From Dokdonella_A sp963834755 (GTDB lineage Bacteria; Pseudomonadota; Gammaproteobacteria; Xanthomonadales; Rhodanobacteraceae), in the NCBI GenBank assembly GCA_963834755.1, contig CAWICQ010000010.1:556452-620451 (forward strand): 64,000 nt of DNA, given 5' to 3'. Positions 18,951-28,253 of this stretch are shown here, one piece after another. Under the pieces are notes generated by a model that worked only from the letters and a program-made list of their open reading frames with translations, was not told the DNA's origin and searched no databases. Numbering within the stretch: position 1 is the stretch's first letter; each line of letters begins with the position of its first letter. The translations under genes and the position numbers were made by a program.

Positions 18951-20420
18951 TCAGAGACCCGCATATGCAGCGCAATCCGGACTCAGCTGCGCGATGGCGG
19001 CATAGCTGCGGACATCGGGCAAACGTTTGTACGGCACCGAATCCTGGGCCAGAAAAGCCTCCAGGCGCGGCAGATTCGATCGATTGACCAGCATCACGCG
19101 GCAACCTTCTTCTTCGCGCATCTCGCTCTCGATGTCTTGTGCCTGCGGCTTCGGCGCGTCGCCGGGGAGCTCCAGCCGCTCGATCTCGCTGTCGAGATAG
19201 AAGCGCAATCCATAGCGCGGTTCGGTTTCGACGAATGCGACCTCATCCGGCGCCGCAGGCAGCGCCGCACGCAGCGCGCGCGCGATGGCGCGATCATCTT
19301 CCGGCGCATCGACGAATGCGGGAATCGCACGCGCGAGCACGAGCGCTGCGCACCACGCGGCGAGCAGCACCTGACGCGTGCGCCGGCTCATGTCGAGCGG
19401 CGCCAGCGCACGCGCCGCGATCAACGCAAGCGGCACGAACAGCGGCAGCAGGTACAGCGGCAGCCGCGATCGCGCGAGCGTGAACACGACGAGCGGGAGC
19501 AACAGCCAGCACGCCAGCAGCCGCGCTTCGTCGTTTGCACGCAAGCGTTCGATGAATCCGGATTTACGCTGCCACCATGTGCGCAGCAACAGCGGCAACC
19601 ACGGCAGCATGCCGAGCAGCACCGTCGGCAGATAAATCTTAAGCGCGCCGTACCATTCGGCGTTGCGATGCATCTTGTCGGTCGCGACGCGATTGACGAC
19701 TTCCTCGACGAGGAAATAGTGCATCACGCCGGGTTCGCGGATCATGACCACCGCGTACCAGGTGCCGCCGACGACGAGGAATACCAGGAGCCCTTCCCAA
19801 CTCACGAGTCGCCGCACGCCGGCGCCTCTGTTCGTGATCACGGCGAACAGCGCGGACGCCGCGAGGATGAGAAGTCCGGGCGGTCCTTTGGTCATGAACG
19901 CGAGCCCGGCGGCGAACCAGAACAAAAGCCGTGCGCGACGCGCCGTTGCCGGCGTCGTCGCCCACCAGAGTTCGGCGAACGCAAGGGCTTGCAACGCTTC
20001 CCACAGCGTCAGCAGCGTATCGGTCGTGACCAGATTCGCGGCGAGCGGCGGAAATACGAATGTCGCGTACGTCAGCGCGGGCAACCAAGCCTGCTCAGGT
20101 ACGAAGCGCCGACCGAGCCGCACCATCAGGAGCACCGTAGCCGCGAACGCGAGCGCTCCAGGCAAACGCGCCGCGAACTCGGTGCGGCCAAACACGGCGA
20201 TGCTGGCGGCCACGCTCCAATACGTGAGCGGCGGTTTCGCCCAGTGTTCGACTTCCGGATGCAGCATCGGCCGCAGCCAGTCGCCGCTCTCGAGCATGTT
20301 GAGCGCGACGTTCGTGTAGCGGCCTTCGTCGGGCGAATAAAGCGGCCGCACGCCTTGCAATGCGCAGGCATACAGGATCACGACGAGCACGAAAATCCAG
20401 CGCCGTGCGTTGGCCGTCAC
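18951..20420 (-). CDS. ArnT-like glycosyltransferase, family 39
   Basis: A 489-residue polytopic inner-membrane protein. The first periplasmic loop has YSPDEGRYTNVALNMLESGD, the acidic DE motif that acts as catalytic centre in ArnT and protein mannosyltransferases, and HWAKPPLTYW follows. About ten to eleven helices come next, then a soluble C-terminal part of about 100 residues. Such enzymes move a sugar from a polyprenyl carrier to lipid A or protein; the acceptor is unknown here. It starts at GTG 20420, overlapping the zapE stop as GTGA, so it is translationally coupled in a hydrolase-zapE-GT39 unit. Confidence 0.85.
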   Translation of the reverse strand: MTANARRWIFVLVVILYACALQGVRPLYSPDEGRYTNVALNMLESGDWLRPMLHPEVEHWAKPPLTYWSVAASIAVFGRTEFAARLPGALAFAATVLLMVRLGRRFVPEQAWLPALTYATFVFPPLAANLVTTDTLLTLWEALQALAFAELWWATTPATARRARLLFWFAAGLAFMTKGPPGLLILAASALFAVITNRGAGVRRLVSWEGLLVFLVVGGTWYAVVMIREPGVMHYFLVEEVVNRVATDKMHRNAEWYGALKIYLPTVLLGMLPWLPLLLRTWWQRKSGFIERLRANDEARLLACWLLLPLVVFTLARSRLPLYLLPLFVPLALIAARALAPLDMSRRTRQVLLAAWCAALVLARAIPAFVDAPEDDRAIARALRAALPAAPDEVAFVETEPRYGLRFYLDSEIERLELPGDAPKPQAQDIESEMREEEGCRVMLVNRSNLPRLEAFLAQDSVPYKRLPDVRSYAAIAQLSPDCAAYAGL

Positions 20421-21557
20421 GGCCGGTGCTCCCGCGCCAGATAGTCTTCGCTCTGCATCTCGATGAGTCGCGATTCGGTGCGCGCGAACTGCGCGCGCAA
20501 GCGCTCGCCATCATACAGAGCGATCGCTGGCCTCGCCGCCGAAAGAACCAGCTTCACGCCGCGATCGTAGAACTCGTCGACGAGCTCGATGAAACGCCGC
20601 GCGGCGTCCTCCGTCAGCGGCGTGAATTCCGGAACATTGGAAATCAGGATCGTGTGATACGCGCGCGCAAGCTCGATGTAGTCGGCGACGCCGCGTGGTC
20701 CTTCGCACAGCACGCTGAACTCGAACCACGCCGCGCCATCGGCTTCGAGGCGCGCGATGATCGGACGATCATTGATGTCGAGCGCCACGTCGCCTCGCGG
20801 CGTGCCGTGCGCGACGCGATTGAAGATCGCACGCATTGCCCGCTCGGCGTCGGCGCCCGGCGGCGTGTAGTAGACCGGCGCCTGCTTCAGCGCACGCAGA
20901 CGCCAGTCGTGCGGCGAGTCGAGCATCGACGGTCGCGCAATGCCGTTCGATCAGTTCGATCGCCGGCAGGAAACGCTCGCGCTGCAGTCCGTCCTTGTAA
21001 AGGTCCGTGGGCGCGGTGTTCGACGTCGTGACCAGCACCGCATCGCGCTCGAACAAGGCGCGCAGCAGATTGCCGAGGATCATCGCATCGCCGATGTCGC
21101 CGACGAAGAACTCGTCGAGCACGAGCACGTGCGTATCGGCAGCGATGCGCGCCGCGACCTCGTCCAGCGGATTCGCGCGACCGGCAAGACCGCGCAACGC
21201 CACGTGCACGTCCTGCATGAAACGATGGAAATGCACGCGCCGCTTCGATGTCGTCGGCAACGCGTCGTAGAAAAGATCGCAGAGAAACGTCTTGCCGCGC
21301 CCGACCGGGCCCCAAAGATAGATGCCGCGAATCGCGTCGTCGCGTCGGCGCAGGCGCCGCCACAGCGACGATCTTGGCCTTGCGATGAGTTCGTTCCGCA
21401 GCCGGTCCAAATCGGCGAGCGCGGCGCGCTGCGCCGGATCATCCTGCCATTCGCCCGCGGCGACGCCGGCGCAATAGCGCGCGCAAAGCCAGCGCGCCCG
21501 GTCGGCATGGTCGCGCTCGTCGGGCGAACGCGCGGGATCCGACACGCGTTCGCTCAC
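20417..21557 (-). pseudogene. zapE: cell division ATPase ZapE (AFG1-like), one frame break
   Basis: ZapE is a cytosolic AAA-type ATPase that acts on the FtsZ ring. Starting at GTG 21557, the frame gives the Walker A IYLWGPVGRGKTFLCDLFYD, the AFG1-specific HFHRFMQDVH, Walker B HVLVLDEFFVGDIGDAM and sensor TTSNTAPTDLYKDGLQRERF. After IELIERHCATV the frame breaks near 20925 and resumes as LDSPHDWRLRALKQAPVYY to the end at 20417. Dropping one base yields a full-length protein of about 379 residues. Both halves are strongly conserved, which argues for sequence error. The start overlaps the hydrolase stop (GTGA) and its stop overlaps the start of the glycosyltransferase. Confidence 0.88.
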
Positions 21558-22240
21558 GAGACGGCGCGCAGCGGCGGAAGATTGTCGCGCACCGCATTGC
21601 GCACCGCGCCGCGCAAATCGAGCAGGCGGCGATGGAAGAAATGACCGGTTTCCGCCATGCGCAGCAAGGTCGGCGGCGGCGCTTGCGCTTTGGCCCATGC
21701 GGCGACCGCGTCCGCATCGACCACATCATCATCGTCGCCTTGCACGATCAGCACGGGACACGTCGGCCATTCAATGTCGCTGAAATCCCAGCGTCCGACC
21801 GGCGGCGCGATGAGGATCACCTGTGCCGGCGCAAGACGCGACGCCGCGCGCAACGTCACGTACGCGCCGAACGAGAAACCAGCGAGCCACAGCATTGCGT
21901 TCGGCCGTTCGCGGCGCACCCACTCGGCGACTGCAACGAGATCTTCGGCCTCGCCGCGACCTTCATCGTAGGCGCCTTCCGTTTTCCCGACGCCGCGGAA
22001 ATTGAAGCGCACCGTGGCAAGGCCGAGCTCGGCAAGACCGCGATCCAGCGTCGTGACGACTTTGTTGAACATCGTTCCGCCCTGCAACGGATGCGGATGG
22101 CAGATGATCGCGACGCCGTCGCGCGCGCCGCCTTCGGGAACGTTGCAAGCGATCTCGATCGCGCCCGCCGGACCGGGCAACACAAGGTTCGCCGACGCCG
22201 TTGGAAATGCCGGCGCGCTGGTCGGATGACGTGCTTTCAT
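21554..22240 (-). CDS. alpha/beta hydrolase
   Basis: A 228-residue cytosolic hydrolase of the YqiA/COG2945 type. It shows CHPHPLQGGTMFNKVV (oxyanion region), VRFNFRGVGKTEGAYDEGRG, the nucleophile elbow LAGFSFGAYV with Ser in GFSFG, the acid in VLIVQGDDDDVVD, and His in ETGHFFHRRL, so the triad is complete. COG2945 members are esterases or lipases with unknown natural substrates. ATG 22240 is chosen because conserved sequence starts soon after. It is the first gene of an overlapping trio with zapE and the glycosyltransferase. Confidence 0.88.
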   Translation of the reverse strand: MKARHPTSAPAFPTASANLVLPGPAGAIEIACNVPEGGARDGVAIICHPHPLQGGTMFNKVVTTLDRGLAELGLATVRFNFRGVGKTEGAYDEGRGEAEDLVAVAEWVRRERPNAMLWLAGFSFGAYVTLRAASRLAPAQVILIAPPVGRWDFSDIEWPTCPVLIVQGDDDDVVDADAVAAWAKAQAPPPTLLRMAETGHFFHRRLLDLRGAVRNAVRDNLPPLRAVS

Positions 22241-22290
22241 CGCGACAATGATAGCGTGGACGTCCTGTCGATCGCGGGTATCGCAGCCCG

Positions 22291-22890
22291 ATGAACATCC
22301 TTGCGCATGCTCTGCTCGCCGCGCCGGACGCCGATCGGATGTTCGGCAGCCTGATCGGCGATTTCGTGCGCGGCGCGATCGACCCGACGCTGCCGCCGGG
22401 CGTGCGCGCCGGCATCGCCTTGCATCGCGCGATCGATACGTACACCGATGCGCACGCGGACGTTGCCGAAACGCGCGCGTTGTTTGCGCCGCCGTTTCGC
22501 CGTTATGCCGGTATCCTGCTCGACGTGTGGTTCGATCATCTGCTCGCGCGGCAGTGGACGCGCTACGGCGAAGGCGCGCTCGACGAATTCTCGGACAACG
22601 TGCGCGCGCTGCTCGCACTCAACGGCACGCGCGTGCCGGAACGCATGCGCGCGTTTATCGCGTATCTCGACGCGCGCCGTCTGCCGGCGGCGTACCGCGA
22701 CACGGCGATGGTCGGCGAGGCGCTGCGCGGCATGTCGCGACGCCTGACCCGCGCGAATCCACTCGAGGATGCGCTGCCCGTCCTGGTCGCGCTGCACGCG
22801 CCGCTGCAGCGATGCTTCGATGCGTTTTTTCCGGCGCTGCAAAATTTCGCCGCGATGGAGTGCATTCGTCTTGCCAGGACCGTCCCGTAG
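22291..22890 (+). CDS. acpH: acyl carrier protein phosphodiesterase
   Basis: Removes the 4'-phosphopantetheine arm from acyl carrier protein. The 199-residue protein begins MNILAHALLAAPDADRMFGS followed by LIGDFVRG, the AcpH family signature (NFLAHLHLA in E. coli), with the conserved His and Asp residues of the HD-like metal site, then LHRAIDTYTDAH and YAGILLDVWFDHLLARQW. It faces away from the hydrolase gene, 50 bases apart, and is convergent with the cytochrome gene; a terminator hairpin separates them. Confidence 0.92.
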   Translation: MNILAHALLAAPDADRMFGSLIGDFVRGAIDPTLPPGVRAGIALHRAIDTYTDAHADVAETRALFAPPFRRYAGILLDVWFDHLLARQWTRYGEGALDEFSDNVRALLALNGTRVPERMRAFIAYLDARRLPAAYRDTAMVGEALRGMSRRLTRANPLEDALPVLVALHAPLQRCFDAFFPALQNFAAMECIRLARTVP

Positions 22891-22892
22891 AA

Positions 22893-22920
22893 ACGAAAAC
22901 GCCGCACGGGGGCGGCGTTG
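22893..22920 (-). terminator. intrinsic terminator for the cytochrome c gene
   Basis: On the minus strand AACGCCGC-CCCCGT-GCGGCGTT forms an eight-pair stem followed by TTCGTTT. It lies about 45 bases past the stop of the cytochrome gene and abuts the convergent acpH stop, so it may work in part for both. Confidence 0.7.
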
Positions 22921-22965
22921 GTTCGAATGCGGCCGAAATCTTCCGGCGCAGATTACTTCGGCGAA

Positions 22966-23496
22966 TCATTTCACCTGATCGACCATCCAGGTCACGGTCG
23001 CCTTGATCTGATCGTCCGTGAGCGCGGGATTGCCGCCCTTGGGCGGCATCACGCCGCTCTTGCCGGTATAGCCTTCGATCGCATGCTTGACGAGCGTATC
23101 GAGACCTTGGGTCACGCGCGGCGCCCATGCGCCCTTGTCGGTGATCCTCGGCGCGCCGCCGGCACCGGTTTCATGGCAGCTGTGGCAGAGGTTGCCGAAG
23201 ATCGTCTTGCCGTCGGTCGTGCCGCCGTAAGCAACCTGCGAAGCAGCGGCCGCCTTGGCGGCTTCTTGGGCCGCCGCCATCGCAGCGCGGCCGGTATCGC
23301 CGGCGTACACGGCGCCGACCGGCGCGATGCGACCGTCCGTCGCCTCGACCGCCTTCGGATTCTGCTCGGGCGGATGGCCTGCATAGATATGAGCGCCAAG
23401 CGCCATCAGCATCAGCGCGACCACGATCAGGAACCCGATCAGCATCGCGAAGTGCTTGAGGAAGATTCGGTCGGTACTGGTCACTGGATTGCTCAC
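22966..23496 (-). CDS. membrane-anchored c-type cytochrome (c5-like)
   Basis: A 176-residue protein with one N-terminal transmembrane anchor (LIGFLIVVALMLMALGAHIY), an Ala-rich spacer, and one heme c domain: CHSCH heme-binding motif in FGNLCHSCHETG and axial Met in GVMPPKGGN. It would carry electrons on the periplasmic side of the membrane. The GTG at 23496 is preferred: AGGGG lies eight bases before it, and a TATAAT box overlaps the alternative ATG at 23547, suggesting transcription starts between them. It lies just downstream of tRNA-Arg on the same strand. Confidence 0.85.
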   Translation of the reverse strand: MSNPVTSTDRIFLKHFAMLIGFLIVVALMLMALGAHIYAGHPPEQNPKAVEATDGRIAPVGAVYAGDTGRAAMAAAQEAAKAAAASQVAYGGTTDGKTIFGNLCHSCHETGAGGAPRITDKGAWAPRVTQGLDTLVKHAIEGYTGKSGVMPPKGGNPALTDDQIKATVTWMVDQVK

Positions 23497-23561
23497 AAAA
23501 ACACCCCTGCGATCCACCGGCGCGGCGGGCCGGTCGCTCAAAGACATCGATTATACGGAGA

Positions 23562-23638
23562 TGGCGCGCTCGGCGGGATTCGAACCCACGACCCCAGCCT
23601 TCGGAGGGCTGTACTCTATCCAGCTGAGCTACGAGCGC
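23562..23638 (-). tRNA. tRNA-Arg, anticodon CCG
   Basis: A 77-base tRNA. The acceptor stem GCGCTCG pairs with CGAGCGC, the anticodon arm is CAGCC-CTCCGAA-GGCTG giving anticodon CCG (forward positions 23602-23604), and the T arm GTGGG-TTCGAAT-CCCGC is perfect. The 3' CCA is encoded. It reads the CGG arginine codon. Confidence 0.97.
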
Positions 23639-23716
23639 GTGATGCGGATTTTCGCACGGATTGCGCCCACTCGGACCAGTCCGCTGCCCGCGGCGGCGTC
23701 CGCGCCGCTTATCGGT

Positions 23717-25159
23717 CTACGCGCGATTGTCGCCCGCCAGCTTGCTGTGCCGGATGCCGTAGCCGAAATAAATCACCAGCCCGATGCTGACCCAGATCAC
23801 GAACACCATCCAGGTCACCAGCGCGAGCTCGGACAAGAGCCACAGCGAAAATCCGATGCCGACCAGCGGCACCAGCGGCACCCACGGCGTGCGAAACGCG
23901 CGCGGCAGGTCGGGCTTGCGGATGCGCAACAGGATCACCGACGCGCAGATCACGATGAACGCCGAAAGCACGCCGATATTCACCAGCCGCGCGACCTCGC
24001 CGATCGGCAACAAACCCGCCACCAGCGCGGTGAACACGCCGAGCGCGATGGTCGGCCGATGCGGCGTGCCGTAGCGCGGGTGCACTTTCGCGAACCAGCC
24101 GGGCAGAAGTCCATCGCGTGACAGCGCAAACCAGATGCGCGCCGCGCCGAGCATGAACGCGAACAGGACGCTCGCGATGCCGACCACCGCCGACACCGAG
24201 ATCGCTACGGAAATCCAGTGCAGCCCCACGCTCTTGAACGCATCGGCGACCGGCGCATCGGTATTCAAGTTGACATACGGCACCATGCCGGTCAGCACCA
24301 TCGAAACGGCGAGATAGAACACCATCGACACGCCGAGCGACAGCAGCACCGCGCGCGGCAGATCGCGCTGCGGATTCTTCGATTCCTCCGCCGCGGTCGT
24401 CAGCGTGTCGTAGCCGAACACCGCGAAGAACACCACCGCCGCCGCCGTGACCACGCCCTTGAAGCCGAAATGGCCGACGCCGTCCGGCCCGACGACGCGT
24501 TCCGGAATGAACGGATGCCAGTTCGCCGGATTGATGTAGAACACGCCGACGCCGATCACCAGCACGATCGCGAACACCTTGATCGCGACGATCACCGTGT
24601 TGAAGCGCGCGCCCCACTCGGTGCGCATGACCAGGAGCGCGGCAACGGCGAGCGTGACCAGCGCGGCGATCACGTTGAACACGCGTCCATCCCCGGTACC
24701 GATCGCGCCGCGCGCCCAGACCGGAAGATGGAGTCCGGCCGCGTCGAGCAGTGATTGGACATAACCGGACCAGCCGATCGCGACGACCGCGACGATCAGC
24801 GCGTATTCGAGCAGCAGATCCCAGCCGATCAGCCACGCCACGAATTCGCCGAGCACCGCGTAGCCATACGTGTAGGCGCTGCCGGTGACCGGAATCAATC
24901 CGGCGAATTCCGCGTAGCACAGCGCCGCCGCTGCGCTGGCGATGCCGGCGATGAGGAACGAAATCACGACCGCAGGCCCGGCGTTCATCGCAGCCTGCTG
25001 ACCCGCCAGCACGAACACGCCGACGCCGATGATGCCGCCGATGCCGATCGCGGTGAGCTGCCAGACGCCGAGCACGCGGCGGAAATCGCGGCGCTCGCCG
25101 GCTTCGCGCTGGAGTTGCTCGATCGGCTTGTGGCGGGTCAGTCGGGTCGAGAGGGTCAT
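23717..25159 (-). CDS. APC-family amino acid permease
   Basis: A 480-residue inner-membrane permease of the cationic amino acid transporter (CAT/YhdG-like) group. It has twelve to fourteen predicted helices. The consensus first helix is present as VWQLTAIGIGGIIGVGVFVL, with the unwound GIGGIIG substrate-binding segment, followed by CYAEFAGLIPVTGSAYTYGY and the helix 6 FFAVFGYDTLTTAAEESKNP. These are typical of transporters for Lys, Arg or other amino acids. ATG 25159 is favoured because the charged head TRLTRHKPIEQL typical of the group follows it. Single gene, downstream of no clear operon partner. Confidence 0.93.
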   Translation of the reverse strand: MTLSTRLTRHKPIEQLQREAGERRDFRRVLGVWQLTAIGIGGIIGVGVFVLAGQQAAMNAGPAVVISFLIAGIASAAAALCYAEFAGLIPVTGSAYTYGYAVLGEFVAWLIGWDLLLEYALIVAVVAIGWSGYVQSLLDAAGLHLPVWARGAIGTGDGRVFNVIAALVTLAVAALLVMRTEWGARFNTVIVAIKVFAIVLVIGVGVFYINPANWHPFIPERVVGPDGVGHFGFKGVVTAAAVVFFAVFGYDTLTTAAEESKNPQRDLPRAVLLSLGVSMVFYLAVSMVLTGMVPYVNLNTDAPVADAFKSVGLHWISVAISVSAVVGIASVLFAFMLGAARIWFALSRDGLLPGWFAKVHPRYGTPHRPTIALGVFTALVAGLLPIGEVARLVNIGVLSAFIVICASVILLRIRKPDLPRAFRTPWVPLVPLVGIGFSLWLLSELALVTWMVFVIWVSIGLVIYFGYGIRHSKLAGDNRA

Positions 25160-25405
25160 GCGGCATTCCCCGGATGGACGCGCGATCATAGCCGGTCGTG
25201 CGAATCCCGCTCAGCGGCAGTGCAGCACGGGCTCGGTCGGTAGGACCGATTCGGCGGATTGATCGCCCGCTCGCGACATTCCGGTCGTGCGTCGCTCAGA
25301 GCACGAAGCACTCGCGCGCCATGACTTCAACGGGTCGTTCGGCCGTCGCGCGTACGGTGTTTTGCACCGTTCGAATTTGAACCGCAGCGATCGGAGGTGA
25401 ACGCC

Positions 25406-25774
25406 ATGACCCATTCCGTCGGTTGGTTCGAAATTTACGTCGATGACATGGCCCGCGCGAAAGCGTTTTACGAACAGGTATTCGATGTTCCGCTGAGCAA
25501 GCTGGACAACCCGGAAATCGAGATGCTCGCGTTTCCATCGGATCAGAACAGCTACGGCGCTCCGGGCGCTCTGGTGAGGATGCCCGGCTTCGACGCCGGT
25601 GCGAACAGCGTGCTGGTGTACTTCACATGCGCCGACTGCGCGGTCGAGGCGGCGAAAGCCGCGAAATTCGGTGGCCGGATCAGGAAGCCGAAAAAGTCGA
25701 TCGGCCAGTACGGGCACATCGCGCTCGTGATCGACACCGAAGGCAACATGATCGGTCTGCATTCGATGCAATAG
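25406..25774 (+). CDS. VOC-family protein (glyoxalase/bleomycin resistance fold)
   Basis: A 122-residue cytosolic protein with two beta-alpha-beta-beta-beta modules: GWFEIYVDDMARAKAFYEQV at the start and VYFTCADCAVEAAKAAKFGG to GHIALVIDTEGNMIGLHSM at the end. It belongs to the YdeN/PA1353-like VOC group (COG3324) whose members bind small metals or metabolites; no activity is assigned. The ATG at 25406 has a perfect GGAGG eight bases upstream. Convergent with the glutamate-synthase-like gene. Confidence 0.9.
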   Translation: MTHSVGWFEIYVDDMARAKAFYEQVFDVPLSKLDNPEIEMLAFPSDQNSYGAPGALVRMPGFDAGANSVLVYFTCADCAVEAAKAAKFGGRIRKPKKSIGQYGHIALVIDTEGNMIGLHSMQ

Positions 25775-25833
25775 TCGGTTCCCTGGCGCGCACTGTTTCG
25801 CAAACGCGAACGCGGCCGAGCACCGACGGCAGG

Positions 25834-27476
25834 TCACCTCAACTTCGTCGTCCGCCGCGCGCTGAGCTCGGCCGAGGGCGCGAACGAATCCGGCCGCGCA
25901 TCCTTCCAGAACCGCTGGAACACCGCGTGTTCGGAAACGCCGTCGATCAATTCGCCGGGCTCGACGAACTTGTACAGCGTCGCCAGCGAGCGCACCTCGG
26001 TCGACGACACGCGCCGGATCACGTGCTCCGGCCCGAGCTCGCCCGGATGCGAAAGCCCGCTCGCCTGCACGAGCTCCTTCAGCGCGATCAGCGTGTTCTC
26101 GTGAAAGTTGCGCACGCGCGCGGCCTTGTCCGGCACATCGAGATGCTTCCAGCGGCGCGGATCCTGCGTCGTGATGCCGGTCGGACAACGATCGGTATGG
26201 CACGTTTGCGACTGGATACAGCCGAGCGCGAACATGAAACCGCGCGCCGCGTTGCACCAGTCGGCGCCGAGCGCGAGCAGGCGCGCGATGTCGATCGCGG
26301 TGATGACCTTGCCGCTCGCCGCCGATGCAAATGCGATCGCGCAAGTTGAGCCCGACCAGCGTGTTGTGCACGATCATCAGCCCTTCGCGCAGCGGCACGC
26401 CGACATGATCGGTGAATTCGAGCGGCGCCGCGCCGGTGCCGCCTTCCTTGCCGTCGACGACGATGAAATCCGGCAGGATGCCGGTCGTCGTCATCGCCTT
26501 GGCGATGCCGAACCATTCCCACGGATGGCCGAGCGCGAGCTTGAAGCCGGTCGGCTTGCCGCCGGACAACTCGCGCAAGCGCGCGATGAAACGCAGCAAA
26601 CCTTCGGGCGTGTCGAACGTCGAATGCCGCGCCGGCGAAATGCAGTCCTCGCCCATCGCAACGCCGCGCGTCGCCGCGATTTCGGCGGTGACCTTCGGCT
26701 GCCGGCAGCACGCCGCCGTGTCCCGGCTTCGCGCCCTGCGAGAGCTTGAGCTCGATCATCTTCACCTGCGCCAGGGTCGCCTTGTCGGCAAAACGCGCTT
26801 CGCTGAAAACGCCCGCGCGCTCGCACGCGCCGAAGTAACCGGAGCCGATTTCCCAGACGATGTCGCCGCCGTTTTCGCGGTGATACGGCGATAGCGAACC
26901 TTCGCCGGTGTCGTGATAGAAACCGCCGCGCCGCGCGCCTTCGTTCAGCGCGCGGATCGCATTCGGCGAGATCGCGCCGAAACTCATCGCCGAAATGTTG
27001 AACACGCTGGCCGAATACGGCTGCGTGCACTCCGGGCCGCCGACGACGATGCGGAAATCGTGGCTGTCGATGCGGCTCGGCACGATGGAATGGTTGATCC
27101 ATTCGTAGCGCTCCGCGTACACGTCGAGCTCGGTACCGAACGGCCGCACGTCGAGCGCGTTCTTCGCGCGCTGCTTCACGATCGCGCGCTGCACGTGCGA
27201 GAACGGCACTTCCTCGTTGTCCGATTCGACGACGTACTGGCGCAACATCGGCCGCACGCTTTCGAAAAAGAAGCGAATGTGCGCGAGCAGCGGATAGTTG
27301 CGACGCAGCGTCGAGCGTCTTTGCACGAGATCGACAAAACCAATTGCGGTCAGAACGCCGAAGATCGCCGCGAACACCCGCCACTGCGCACCGTCCGGCC
27401 AGCGCAGCAGCGCAAGCACGAGCGCCGCGGCGACGATCGCGAGGGCGAGATAGCGGGTCGGCAACCACTTTTCCAT
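25834..27476 (-). pseudogene. FMN-binding glutamate synthase family protein, two frame breaks
   Basis: A stand-alone GltB-central/FMN domain protein with two N-terminal membrane helices (residues 5-50), of the YerD/archaeal-type group; the reaction is not established for these short forms. Frame one: EKWLPTRYLALAIV to LSQGAKPGHGGVLPA; frame two: KVTAEIAATRGVAMGEDCIS to NTLVGLNLRDR; frame three: GKVITAIDIARLLALGADWC and FALGCIQSQTCHTDRCPTGI with the Fe-S cluster cysteines, then to 25834. Breaks lie near 26697 and 26318; each closes on removal of one base, giving about 547 residues. All conserved blocks are present, so sequence error is more likely than decay. Confidence 0.87.
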
Positions 27477-27604
27477 GAACGGGCTCCGCGTGCGGCGCTT
27501 CGCGAGCGGCGGATTCGCGCGCCGCCAGATCCGAGCAAGGTATCGCTCATCAGCATAGCCGAGCGCACGGTTCGCCATGTTCGCTTGCCGCTAAACTTCG
27601 GCGC

Positions 27605-28253
27605 ATGGACGAGGCCGACCGCCCGAAAGCACCGCGCAGACGCAAACCGAGCGTCGCTCCGACCGGCGGGAGCGCATCTGACACGGCGCCGCCGACGCCC
27701 GCGCCGGTTCGGCGACGCGCGTCTTCGGCGAAGACCATCGCGAGTCCTTCGCCGGATGCGCAATCCGAGAATTCACTTTTGGCGAAACCCGCGCTGGCAC
27801 GACGTGCGCGTGTGAGCACAAGCGCGACGAGCCGGGTCGCCGCGGAAAGCCCGGCGACGCCAGCGAGCTCGGCACCGAAAACCTCGGCGGATACAGCGAG
27901 CTCGATGCCGAAGGCTGCGGCCACGGCGAACTCGGCGCCGACCGCAGCGGACTCAGCGACGCGCGAGGCGACGCCCGTTACTGCGCGCGCGCCTGCGGCT
28001 CCGCAGCCCGCGCCTCCGCCCGCAGGCACGATCCGCGATCCGGCACCGACCGCAACGCAGACGCCGACGCCAAGGCCGCAAAGTCCAGCGCCTCCACCAG
28101 GCAGCGCGCCGCCTGCTCCCGTGCGCGCTGACGCGCGATCCGGCGCCCACCGCGGCGCAAACAGCGCCGCCACCGCGACCGCGAAACCCGACGCCTCCAC
28201 CGCGCGGCGCGCCAGCCAATGCCGCCGCGCCGACGAACGCCGCTGCAGGCGAA
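27605..28253 (+). other. Ala/Pro-rich reading frame, probable N-terminal extension of UbiA
   Basis: From ATG 27605 an open frame of about 216 residues, rich in Ala, Pro, Thr and Ser, has no recognisable domain. Near 28026-28215 there is an imperfect tandem repeat of about 110 bases: DPAPTATQTPTPRPQS in one copy and DPAPTAAQTAPPPRPRN in the next. The first copy is in this frame, the second is in the ubiA frame, so one inserted base near 28136 would split a single long protein. If joined, UbiA would carry a roughly 215-residue disordered cytoplasmic head. It may instead be non-coding low-complexity DNA. Confidence 0.45.

Noticed and set aside
23562..23638. tRNA-Arg as an integration site
   Set aside because: No integrase next to it and no direct repeat of its 3' end was noticed in the window.
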